Source: Tetraselmis striata (taxonomy: Eukaryota; Chlorophyta; Chlorodendrophyceae; Chlorodendrales; Chlorodendraceae). Taken from it: a stretch of 64,000 nt of DNA. The DNA is taken from NCBI GenBank assembly GCA_006384855.1, contig VCJN01001363.1, positions 35,280 through 99,279 on the forward strand, in the 5' to 3' direction. Below the pieces are notes generated by a model. It saw nothing but the letters and a program-made list of their open reading frames with translations. It had not been told where the DNA came from and ran no database searches. This document shows, one piece after another, positions 41,803 through 52,600 of this stretch. How positions within the stretch are numbered: the stretch's first letter is position 1; the number at the start of each line of letters is the position of its first letter. Both the position numbers and the translations under genes were made by a program.

Positions 41803-43531
41803 CGTATGTAACTTACAACTGTCTTGGGTGGTACCTTTCCCACGACTGCAAGGCGACTGCGGCTTCATGGCCAACTACCAGCGCTTTGTGGCCGAGTCCA
41901 CCGCCGCGGCGCCCGTCTTCATGTCCAGCCTGTGCCTCATCCCCACTATCATGGCCGGCATGAAGGCGGACGCCAAGCTGCTGGTGCTCACCGCCAACAG
42001 CGCCTTGCTCGCGGCACTGCTCCCCAACCGCTACGACGCCCCACTAGCGCCTGCAGAGTGGGGCAAGTGCGAGGTACTACATGCCACTCAATGACCCTAT
42101 CATTAATGTGCTACCTGGACTCCATATCCAAAGGCTACACTACTCATCCTTGTAATAAGAGGAATGCGTTGGTTTGTATCCGTCCGGCAATTTAACACTA
42201 TGTACATATTTGAACTTTCATGTTGCCAACAGTAAAGCATTTTCTGCCCCGCAGCAATAGCACTTTTACACAGCCTCGATATCAACATGGCTGTTGAGTG
42301 TTTTATCCTGCGCAGGAGCTTCCTGCATGCTCAAAAATGATTGTTTTTCTCATGTAGCCTGGGCAGCCCGGAATGCGAAGGTGGACTAGACATTCCCTTT
42401 CTAGCTATATTGTGCACAGCATAGATGGAGTAGCAATGTTTTTGGCGAGCATCTCCCTGAGTGTGGCGCTGCGCCGTGGCAGATAACCAACGCCTTCCTA
42501 CGCAAGCAGTGCGGCTGCGCGGTGGAGCGGCCCGAGCGCATCGTCAACATGGGGCTGCAGGACCTGCCCGGCTTCCAGGTCGTGGCGGAGGCCACCAGCC
42601 TGCTGTCGCCCGAGGTGGACCGCGTGCTGGTGGGCGGCGGGATTGCAGAGCGTGTGGTGAGCTACATCGCACGAGACGCCACCGTGCAGGTGCGCTGCCG
42701 CCCTCCCCCCCCCCCCCCCCCGTCAAACACACACACACACACACCCCGCAATCACGACTGCTATCCTTGATGAAAACCCGACGAGTGTGCCCGCCACATG
42801 TGTTGCTCCCGCGTGCTTGCATCTTCTGGATAACTCACGTACCACCAGCTGTATGTTAGTGAAGCAGTGTAAGAACAGTGCCATCGGACCAATACTGCGC
42901 TCCTCGTACGCATTCTCGAATAAAGATATACATATTGGCTCAGAGAAGAAGTACCAGTCCGGGATGGGTACGTGTTCCGCGTTTGGTTGCGTGATTGATT
43001 TTTGATATACAGCAGCGATCATTATCAGAGTTCGTGCTTTCAATCTCAAGCCGCCAGCATCAGGAGCGCCGGTAGCTGTGGCTTATCCAATGGACATAGA
43101 CACTGAATGTTGAATGCACTTTGAAAATGATACATACTACAGCTCATTGTCAAAATTCTGACGCTGTGTTATATTCTCACATGTTCAAAAATTGTCCCCG
43201 GCTATGCACGTGTACGGCTATACTTCCTGCGACTTCTAACCACTTCCCATTTATTGAGTGCGTTTAAAACAATTCTGATGCTGCGTCCGAATAATGTTTT
43301 TTTATCTTATAGTGCGCCCGGATTGCTGCCGCGATGGACGTCACGCAGGCCATCCTGCTGGAGTGCACCGAGCTGCCGCACTTCAGCGCGCCGCTGCTGC
43401 GCAACTGCACCGGGCTGCCCGTCTTCGACGCACTCAGCGTGTGCGACTTTTTCCAGGCCGCCGTGGACCACGGCGCCGAGCAGGCGGGCCGACGCGCGCT
43501 GTGCCTCAGCCGCGGCTGCCAGCGCTTGTAG
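40390..43531 (+). CDS. DEP-like domains fused to an Asp/Glu/hydantoin-racemase-like domain (5' end incomplete)
   Basis: Exons: 40390-40681, 40847-41195, 41325-41506, 41853-42073, 42483-42689 and 43313-43531. Phases join to 489 residues plus stop. The first exon follows an acceptor, so the start lies upstream; ATG 40441 is the first in frame. Residues about 15-95 form a DEP-like domain (WFFKTYRRSFTGDDLIRAIV, then NALMRHHVFHAV). Residues about 125-205 form a second (FQGQAMLEWLTKEGTVLTEE, then VACKLTSCVTDK). From about 215 a racemase-like fold follows: DYPPIPGDI-like LEYGYPPIPGDIDHP, then GITGDCGFM and VFMSSLCLIP, LVLTANSALL, and ILLECTELPHFSAPLL with CTGLPVFDALS. The two Cys (in TGDCGF and LECTEL) match the catalytic pair of the family. 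DEP domains often bind membranes or G-protein partners, so the enzyme part may be membrane-recruited. The intron after exon 3 has a GC donor. Confidence 0.75.
41507..41852 (+). other. GC-AG intron with C tract and two (CT)n repeats
   Basis: The donor reads ACAG then GCAACC, and no GT near the site would keep the conserved ITG-DCGF junction. The acceptor is GCAAG at 41848-41852. Directly after the donor there is a run of about 20 C, then (CT)n at 41530-41568; a second (CT)n lies at 41763-41799. Confidence 0.65.
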
Positions 43532-43612
43532 CCTGCCTGACTGACCGCCCGCCACGGGCCTTTTTGGAGACAGTGAGGCGGCTCTGTGCGGGCTGCCAGA
43601 GGTGCAGTCATG

Positions 43613-43670
43613 TGAGAGAGAGAGAGAGAGAGGGAGAGAGAGAGAGAGAGAGGGAGAGGGAGAGAGCGTT
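43613..43670. repeat. (GA)n microsatellite
   Basis: Nearly pure GA with GGGA interruptions, 80 bp past the DEP/racemase stop codon, probably in its 3' UTR. Confidence 0.95.
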
Positions 43671-44117
43671 TAATCGGTTGAGTGAATTAGAGTAGTCAGC
43701 CTGCCGCTCGACAGCTAGTGGTACCACAGTAGAGTGTTGGAGCGTTGGTCATGCTCCCCTCCGCATAGCTGGAGGGAGTAGGCGAAGCAAAGCAGTGAAA
43801 ATAGTGGAATAATCTGAAGAGCGAGCAATAGTGATTAGACGGCATCTAAACGAGCCGTAGGAGCAGCAGCCCGTGGCGCCCCCCTTGTTGTGTTGTGCCC
43901 TCTCCTGCTGCCGGCCGGCAGCAACCGGGGAGAGTAATGGCGCTGCTGGAGAGCGGGTTAAGGAACGGACCACCATGGCGAGCGTGTCCACCCGCCATTA
44001 ATACCGCACACTGGAATACCCCGCATGTCTGTGTACATGATACGACATCGCACCCCTCGCATCCATCGGAGGAATGATGGGATGCGTCACAGACACGTTG
44101 AGACGCCACGCCACGCT

Positions 44118-44215
44118 TCGGGTAGGATTGACATGTCCTAGTTCAGATTGGCTGTGCCATGAAACGCCACGCTCATCGGGTAGGATTGACATGTCCTAGT
44201 TCAGATTGGCTGTGC
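44118..44215 (+). repeat. 40-bp direct repeat, period 58 bp
   Basis: 44118-44157 and 44176-44215 are identical (beginning TCGGGTAGGATTGACATGTC). The 18 bp between them (CATGAAACGCCACGCTCA) partly repeats the sequence before the first copy (ACGCCACGCCACGCT), so the true unit is about 58 bp, twice. Confidence 0.9.
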
Positions 44216-45449
44216 TCAAAGAGGTGTCCGCGGTTTCCTGCAGTACGCGCGCATGACTGTCCTAGAGAGGCACTTCTCAGTAGATTACGCGTCGTCTTTC
44301 AACCACTGGGGCCACACGCTTATTCTGGGGAGCGGGTTCTCGCCATCAGAGGTAAAGATGGCGGGCGTACTCGGCTTCGGCAGCATCTGCGGGAGCGCTC
44401 ACGCTGCCAGCTCTCAGCATGCTTGACATCTTTCCTTCCGAACGCTTCGCCGCCAGGGCGATGAGCAACACACCCTTGCAGTTCATCTTCTGCGGGTGTG
44501 CCCCTGAAAGAGAGCGCGGGATAGCTCAGTTGCCGCCCTAAATGCCGCCGGCAGGCAACAAATTAACCGACAGACTTGCATCCTTGACAATCTGCCAGGT
44601 GTTCAGACTCTCTGATATCTGCGTGTATGTATGATAGCGTGTATCTTCCGGTACATGTCTATTTCGTATTATTTCGTAAGTGTATTTTTTTGACTGAGCG
44701 GCCTGCCCTGGTCAGGGACTTCCCCTATTGCACTTGTCCCTGGGGAAGTAAATGCTCCTTATGAGCGTAATAAGGTGCCCCGAAGCGCTGAGGTGCCGTG
44801 CTGATTTGCCAATGGGCAGGCTATTATCTGCAGAGCACGCGCGCGTGAATAGGCCCATCACAGGTCCCTACCACATAGGCGGGTATGAGGCTGGAGTGCT
44901 GTACGGGGCGGGCACCTCGGCGCAGCGACAACACTGCCGGGATCTCCGTCAGGGTATTCAGGATGCATCTCACATACAATACGGTGGCGCGATGCTTCCG
45001 GTGATTGCGCGTCTTGTGCCCCTACCCAGCGAGAGGTCGGTTTCTATGTGACTGCAATGATAAGAAGTGCAACCTTCCTCAGCGCTTTTGCTGCCGTTTT
45101 TTCCTTTTCTGCCGGATTCCAAACTTGACCGTATTGCGCCCTCATCCTGCGCACGTGTTTTTCAGAGCACCCAACTGGGACGTGCTGAAATTTCGACATG
45201 CGGCGGGCCAAACAAGTTATGGTATGATTGTGATGAATTTCTGGGCCTCTGCGTGACTGCATAACTAAGCGTCATAAATCGTATTTTCTGGCGGGCGCAT
45301 CATTTAATATTTGTCCTGTCGCGCAGCGCAAGCAGTCACTGCATATTGCTTCAGTACACGTTGCGCATACATACCACTAGTTGACCATGAATAGCCACAC
45401 TACGTGCCGAGCAGGACAGACTGATAGATTGTTGCATTCTTGATTCACA

Positions 45450-45570
45450 TACATGATCTAATGTCGTGATCATGTATGGCCACAGACATTAGATAATGCC
45501 TGTGACCATACAGACATGGTCACAGACATGACCATGTATCTGTCATGTCTGTGACCATGACATACACATG
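45450..45570. repeat. Cluster of overlapping short inverted repeats
   Basis: Words CTGTGACCAT and ATGGTCACAG (45500-45509 and 45516-45525) pair exactly. ATCTAATGTC pairs with GACATTAGAT. CATGTCTGTGACCATG recurs. The stretch can form several alternative hairpins. Confidence 0.6.
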
Positions 45571-46670
45571 ACAGTATGACCAATGTGATTCAGCAGGAGA
45601 AACGTTGCCATCCGTTATGTCAAAATAACATTGATTTGCCGTGAGTTCAACTCGACTGCAAACACGTTTTGATTCAATCATGTCTTGCAACCTATGTTGT
45701 ATTGCTATGGCCATCACATACCAGGTGCGCTGTGCATCTCCAACTGTGAATACCAGCACAGCATGCCCAGTACATTATTCCCAGCACACTGTCATGCGTA
45801 CCCTGCATAACCTTGACTTTCCTTGCCATGGATGCAATTGCACAGATTATGTGCTTGAGTGTATCGAAATGAGTCCGTCCAAGCAATTCTACCCATGGAA
45901 AAAACATGCCATTATTTGTGGGATGCTGTAGTACCTTTCCAGGCTCACATACATCCTTTGGCGCTCATGACAAAGCGAGGCGGATTGCAATTTGAAGTGT
46001 CTCCCGTCCAACTGAATCAGTCAACAGAAGCTTGCGATGTCGTCATGCGACCCTCAGACTTGCATATTGCTGTCTATCACCCCAAGCATTTTGTCACGGA
46101 CCAGGGACATGGCGCAATATATGATCAGTGATGGTGCTGCTTCATCATCATGATTGTGGGACAAAATGCCACGCAGCTTATATAGGCAAGAGCCCCCCCC
46201 CCCCCCCCCCCAATGAGATTGCGGATCTCATGAGATTGCGGATCAAATGTAGTGGAGTAGCGATCCTGCACTCCCTACTAGCAGGCCGTGTCCAGGGGAA
46301 AGGCCTCACATCCAACTGGTGTATATAAGACACCAAAGATACAGAGTTTTTAGGGTTTTGCAATAAAAACCCTAAAAACCCGGGATAACTTTCCGCATGT
46401 AATAGCTTAGGAAATGCAGTGGATGTACTACCGGGCAAGGCAAGGCATGCAATTGTCAATTTGACTACAGCATTTGGAGCTTTTGCTGAATTGGCGGCGC
46501 GTTTACAAAGTGGGTTGTGTGTGTACGTTCACCGCAATGCAACAGACATAAGTAAACCAGAAAACGGGTGGGTGGGTGGTGGCGGGCAAAGAGGGGGGGC
46601 AGCCAGTACTATGCTGTCACACTGCGCTTTAGAGGCCGTGTTGTGGCTGTCTTGTGACGGAGCCTAGAGC

Positions 46671-49600
46671 CTAGTAGTCCCAGTTGTTGATGTGGACCTT
46701 GCAGCCGGAGGTGTTGTGGCAGTCAGAGGTGTCGCAAACCTTGCCGGAGGCGGGGCAGTACTTTGCGGTTGCGGGCGTGGACGACCTGTCACGGAAGGGA
46801 TCCGCCGGCACGGTACTCTTAGGGTGTGCGGTACTGCAGTGCATTATGAGGTGGAGATGCGCGGTAAACCGCCTTAATTGCGCACAGCAGAGCTGCAATT
46901 TGTGTGGTGGTGGTGGTGGTTCGGGGGGGGGGGGGGGGGGGGGGGAGACTGTGCAGGGGGACATGGCCTCACCTGCTAGAGCTTGCGCCCAGCTGGATGG
47001 GGGTGTGCAGCTCGTTGCGCAGCATCTCGTTGTGCTCGCGGCTGCGCTTCAGGAGCGACTGCAGCTCGTATTTCTTGTTGGCCAGCAGGTCCTTGCTGGT
47101 GCTCAGCAGCTTGGTGCGGTGCACCGACGAGTACGAGCGCTCCTCATTGATGTCGGAGTCGTACTCGCGGCGCTCCGTTGGCTTCGGCAGCGGGGTGATA
47201 TGGCTGCCGTGGCGCTGCTCGGTGACCACTTTGGAGACTGCCATGTTGTGGTACTGTTCCTTCAGCTTGCTTTGCTCCATTCCCATTGCCTGGCACCCAG
47301 CAAGCGCATGCATGGTTAGCCAGGGCGCATACCCTGTAACTGTGAAGCCCAGGTATCTCTCATGGAATGACATGGCGCTGCGGCTCATCCGCTGCTAAGG
47401 GAATGGCCTTAAGATGGCAAAGAGGTAAGGGTGCTTGGCGCGAGTCATACGCAGGACGACTTGCCAGGCGCACCTCCATCCTGTCATTGAGGTCTCCGGT
47501 CATCTCCAGCTGCCGCCTCATCTCCTCCATTTGCTGCTCGGTAAGCTTGCCACGGCGGCGCGCATCCTCCAGCTCCCGCCGCAGCTCATCCGCCTCCCTG
47601 CCGGCAGCCCTCGCCGCCTCCTCCGCCGCCTTCAGCTGAGACTGCATACGCGACAAACCACGGAGCGACTGTGAGTAGCTGCTCGGCGTGTGTGTGTGTA
47701 TGTGTGTGTGCGAGGTGAGGGTGGGGGGGGGGGGGGGGTTCGGCAGGCAGATTTCAATGGGCGGTGGGAGAAAAGGAAGTGGGGCACTCTGGCCACACCC
47801 ACCTGCAGCATGGCAACGCGCTCAGTGTGCTTGGAGATCTCCGCCTGTGTGCCGTGTCGGATGGCCTCCGACTCCTCCTCGATGCGGCGCATCAGCGACG
47901 ACACGCGCTGCTCCGCCTCACGGACGCGGTCCTCAGCAGCAGCCTTCTGGGCGCGCAGGCCCTCCACGGTGCTGGCCAGCTCGTTTGACTGCGTCTCCAG
48001 CGCCATCATCTGGCCAGCCAGCCAGCCAGTGTCAGCCTGGCCCCCCAGCTTCGCTACGCAACGATCAAGCAGCGCCGATCGCATGGCACATACCGATATA
48101 CATTGCGTATGATGACATCAGCCTAAGGCCTGGTCCGAGGCCAGCCTCCAACTGTTAACACTCTTTGGGATCGCTACGTTGCGTGATCGTTTTTCACCCT
48201 TTGCGATCAAGGAGAATAATGCGCATATGGAAATCTATGAACACACCACAAACATAACATAGAATTCCCGCCTCGACGACGGTGCAAAATCGTTGAGGAC
48301 TTTTGCGACCGCACCCGCGAGCCTAATCGAATGTATCGCCTACGCCTCCCGCTGGTGGATATATGTCGCACAACTTGGCTAATCCAGAAATGCCCCCACA
48401 GAAGAATTCAATGCCTATTTGCGGCGTGACACCAGAACGGGCGGTAGTGCGCGATCGAGCTAGCACCGCCATACAGGGCGAGGCTACATCGCCCAAGGCT
48501 GTCGCCGCGGTAACAAGAGCACTGCGAACAGGAAGCTAGCTGCCCCACCTGCCAGAGGTGCAATGTCGACGAGACTATGGCGGACTTCAGCGAATGTTCG
48601 TTTAGAGTTGGTTCGTTGGTAGTTGCATGCAAGTTCAATTTGAAGCTTACGACAAGGGTTCCCATGGGCGAGTCGGCACCCGTAACACGTAAAGCCGCCC
48701 CATCCTCAAGGCAGCCCATGGTGTGGCTGCAGCGGGCATGACTCAGGACGCCCTCGTGGTGTGTCTCGCCGGTCGCACCTTCTTGGCCGCCGCATCCAGC
48801 AGAGCGGCGAGGCCCTGGGTGCTGTGTTCGAGGCCGGCGCGCCAGGCGGGCATGCCTCCCGCGCGGAAGTCGAGGCCGCGCTGCAGGATGGCCGACAGAG
48901 GGTAGGGGCCCATGTCCAGGATGGTGTGCACCGCCGCGGCCGCCGTCTGCGGGCTGCCGTTGTACGCCACGTTGGTCATCTCCAGCAGCGCGTGCCTGGC
49001 GTCGCCCGGGAACTCGGGCAGCAGGCGGGTCACGCCGCCGGCATGCTGTGGGAACACCGGGCGAGCGCATTTTCAGCGCCGAGCAGCAGAGGATTCAGGC
49101 AGAGCCAAAGTGGGGCCTTAGTACTCCGAGCCCTCCTGGCCATCGTCGCCCCCGCTCGGCCTCATACCAGACTGCCTCAACATGGAAATGGCGGACTATA
49201 CCGCAAACACGCTCCGGGTTCGCTACATATCATTGGTTTGGGACAACCCCCCCCCTTAACCTCCAACCCCCCGCAGAGCAAAGAGTCTAGGATCCCCCAT
49301 CACTAAAACTCGAACTCGAACTGAGAGGTGGAACGTGCGAATGACCTTAATGGTGAAGTGTATGCGCGGGAATGATGAGAGTAAGGGTAGGAAACCCTAG
49401 TAAGGGTGGAGAATCTAGGTAGGGTAGGTGATGATAGGGTATTGTGTAGGGTATGGAACCCAGGAATACATAGTTCCCCAGGGCGGAAAAATTAACATTA
49501 CTCGTCCAGAAATATATCAAACACATCACAAATACAAAACGGAATCTCTGACTCAGTGACAAATAGCAGTTATCGAGCGACACTGAGCAGCTCCCGAAGC

Positions 49601-52600
49601 GCCACAAGCAACGGCAAGAGCGCTAATCAGGTAGCATGCAAAGCAAGCGCAGCAGCAGGACAGCGCAGTTGGGGGTGATGGTGGCGGGGGCGCCACCTTG
49701 ATGGCGGGGCCCAGCTCCGCGAGGGTGCCGTCCAGGCGGTGGCCGTTGCGCAGGCGCCACAGGCGGCGGGCGGCCATCACGCCCTTGGCCGCGACGCGGA
49801 AGAGGTGGCGGCCCGCAGGGCGCGTGGTGCCGCAGGTGCGCTTGCTGGTGGCGCTGTAGCTGGACTGGGGGCAGTAGCGCTCGTGTAGCGCCTCCAGCTG
49901 CTGGCGTGTCGCGGTCAGCTGCGCGGCGGACATGGGTGCACGGGTACGGAAGCCTCAGGCGCCCGCGTCAAAGCAGGGCAGCGCACAGCGGCGCTGACGG
50001 GGCGCTGCTTGGGTACTGAAGTGGTGTGTTAACAGCGGGCTGCGGTACTCTGCCCTCGGAACGGAAGAGGGCACGAGGCAGAAGCCAAGTAGCTTTCGGC
50101 GTGTCATGGAACGTCGTCATCCGTGGTGTGGGAAAGCGGACACCTCCCCGGCAGCAGAGAGGGATGGAGCAGGGGGTAGAGAGAGTCGGTGTGGGGGGGG
50201 GGGGGGGGGGGGGCGTGGCCCTACCTGCTTGTAGTAGGTGGCGCTGAGCTTGGAGAGCAGCTGCTTCTGGTTGGCCAGCTGCTTGATGGCGAGGTTGGCG
50301 GGGATGGCGTAGCGTGCCAGCAGGCTGCCCGCCTCCAGCGCGCGCGCCAGGCGGTCCTCCAGCTCCGCGCTGCGCCGCTCGTACATCGCCTGCGCCTCCT
50401 CCAGCTTGGCCTGCAGCGCGGCGCGGTGGCGCTCCACCTCGGCCCGCAGTGCCTCCACCACCGCCTCGTGGCTCGCGATGGCGCGCTCCAGCTCTCCGCG
50501 CAGGTTGGCCGCCTCGCCGCGCGCCGCCTGGCAGGCGGAGCGCTCCGCCTCGAGCGCCTCACGCAGGCGGCGCAGCTCGTCCTCGCGCTGCTGCAGCAGC
50601 GCGGTCAGGCGCGCCAACTCCGCGCCGTCCGCCTCCACCTGCAGCCCAATCGCCACGCCGCCGCAGCAGAGGCGTCAGGCCAGGCTCGGGTAGCCGACGG
50701 ACAAGGGCCCACAGGGGCAGCAACCCCATCCCAGCGATGGTGACCGCGGCAACACAATCCACCGCAACATGCCCCATACGGGCGCCGGCGCAGAAATAGG
50801 AACAGCGCGAATAAGACCCTGCTGTACCTTTCAGGTGTCAATCCAGACGACACTATAACGGATCTACAGCAGACGTTCGTATAGGTCGCTAGCAGCCCCA
50901 TTCTGAGGCTCAAAATATGGGTTCTTGTGAGTCGGCAACCGTCTATGTGTGCACGTATGGAGGGCATTCCGGGGAATCATTTCTGAGGTGGTATCAACAG
51001 ATACCGGTGATTATAGGTGTCTGTAGCTTTGAGAAAGGAATACATATGTTGAGGGGGGAGAGCCCCGGGGGAGGGGGGGGGTCACCTTGCCAGTGAGGTC
51101 GCGGAACAGCGAGGCCATGCGGTTGACCTGATCATCGAGCTCGCGGCGCATCTCCGCACCGCTGGTGGAGCGCGGCAGGGTCATGCCGCGGGTGCCGCCG
51201 GGGATGCCGGACAGCGTGCCGCAGGCCTGGGCCACGGAGCTCTTGAACTCCTCCACCTCGCCGTTTGACGCCTGCCGGCAGCGGACAGCATCGATAGTCA
51301 GCGTGCCGAGCACTTGCCGCCCGGGCGGTATTTGTTTGCTCTGCGGGTACATGTGCCGGCGCGGTAATAGGATCACTGCAAATAAGAGCCTGCCCTGCCT
51401 GCCAGAGGTGAAATGCAGACAATACTCTAGCAAATGTTCTTGTAGGTTGCGCGCAAGCCCAATTTGGTTCTTGCGATAAGGGATATTACAGGCACGTCGG
51501 CGCCCGTAGTCAATTTGGGCGGCTTTTGCACTGAAGAACAGCGCGGAGGGTCGCCAACGCCGGGAGAGACTGAAGGGTCGGCAACCGCTGGTCAGGGCTG
51601 ATGGTTGGCTTATCATATGATGCCACGCTTGCCCCTCGTATGGGAGGGCACATCACAACCGGGTTGTTGTGGGTTTATCCTCGGACAATCACGCGTTGTT
51701 TACTGTTCGGTGATAATCCAACGTTGATCCGATGATTGCATCTCTAATATCATACAGTGTTTATCATTTTCCCGATGATTGCAGTGATAGAATATACTGC
51801 AAATTGTTCGAATGTCATGTTGTCTTCATGTTAGTATAGGCTTGGCACTAATTCTTGGTTTTTCCATCCCAATGCGTAATCATCCCAATGCACATGTACG
51901 TAATCATGTACGGGTGCCGGCGGACCTAGAAGAACCCTCAATATGAGCCTCAGATTGGGCTCGCAAGCGACCTATAAGAACATTCACCAAAGTTCCCCTA
52001 CATTTCTGTCTGGACCGCTGACAGGTACCTATAGGGCGGGTTTTTCTTCGCAGTGCTTTTATTACCGCGCCGGCCCCCGAGGTAGTACGAGGTAGTATGA
52101 TCCGTCACCCGCGGCAGGTTTGCCAATGCAGTGTCGGCAGCCGCTGTTGGGAGTTGGCAGGCGGCGTGGGCCGTCGAACCGCCCTGTGCTCGAGCGGCGC
52201 GGGGATGGCGGAGTCACCTGCAGCTGCCTCTGGAGGTCGTCGATGGTCGCGGCGCTCTTGGCCTTCACGTCCGCCAGTTCCTGCTCCTTCCGACCGTACT
52301 GCTGCTGCAGCGCCGCGAGCTCGCGGCCTAACTCGGCCAGCTGCGCCTGCGCGCGGGCCAGCTCCTCGCGTGCGGCTGCGGCGTCGGCCTTGGAGGCGGA
52401 CAAGTCGCCCTCCAGCGCCCTGGCGCGCGCCATCAGGCCCGCGACGTGCTCAAACACTGCCTCCAGGCGAGTGCGCAGTGAGTGCATGGCGGAGGCGAGC
52501 GGCTCCGGCAGGCTCGCGCGGAAGCTGTCCAGGTTGGCCAGCTTGCGAGCGGCCGTCGCCGGGTCGCCGTCGTTGGAGCGCGCGCATTCGCCGGCCTGGG

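Larger units (their letters stand above)
43532..46670. other. No protein gene recognised; several short repeats
   Basis: Holds a GA microsatellite (43613-43670), a 40-bp direct repeat (44118-44157 and 44176-44215), a weak LINE-tail-like word GDEQHTLAVHLLRVCP at about 44459-44506 (+), a hairpin-rich stretch at 45450-45570 and a poly-C run (46193-46211). This is also the region downstream of the 3' ends of two convergent genes. Nothing else is supported. Confidence 0.4.

Noticed and set aside
44459..44506. LINE zinc-tail fragment (GDEQHTLAVHLLRVCP)
   Set aside because: Only the His-Cys half of the motif is present and the frame stops at once; too short to call.
48779..49918. Separate small genes inside the coiled-coil locus
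   Set aside because: These two exons are not coiled coil, and one has an ATG near its start. Both have matching phase-0 acceptors and donors that join the flanking coiled-coil exons, so one gene is the simpler reading. RNA evidence could still split it.
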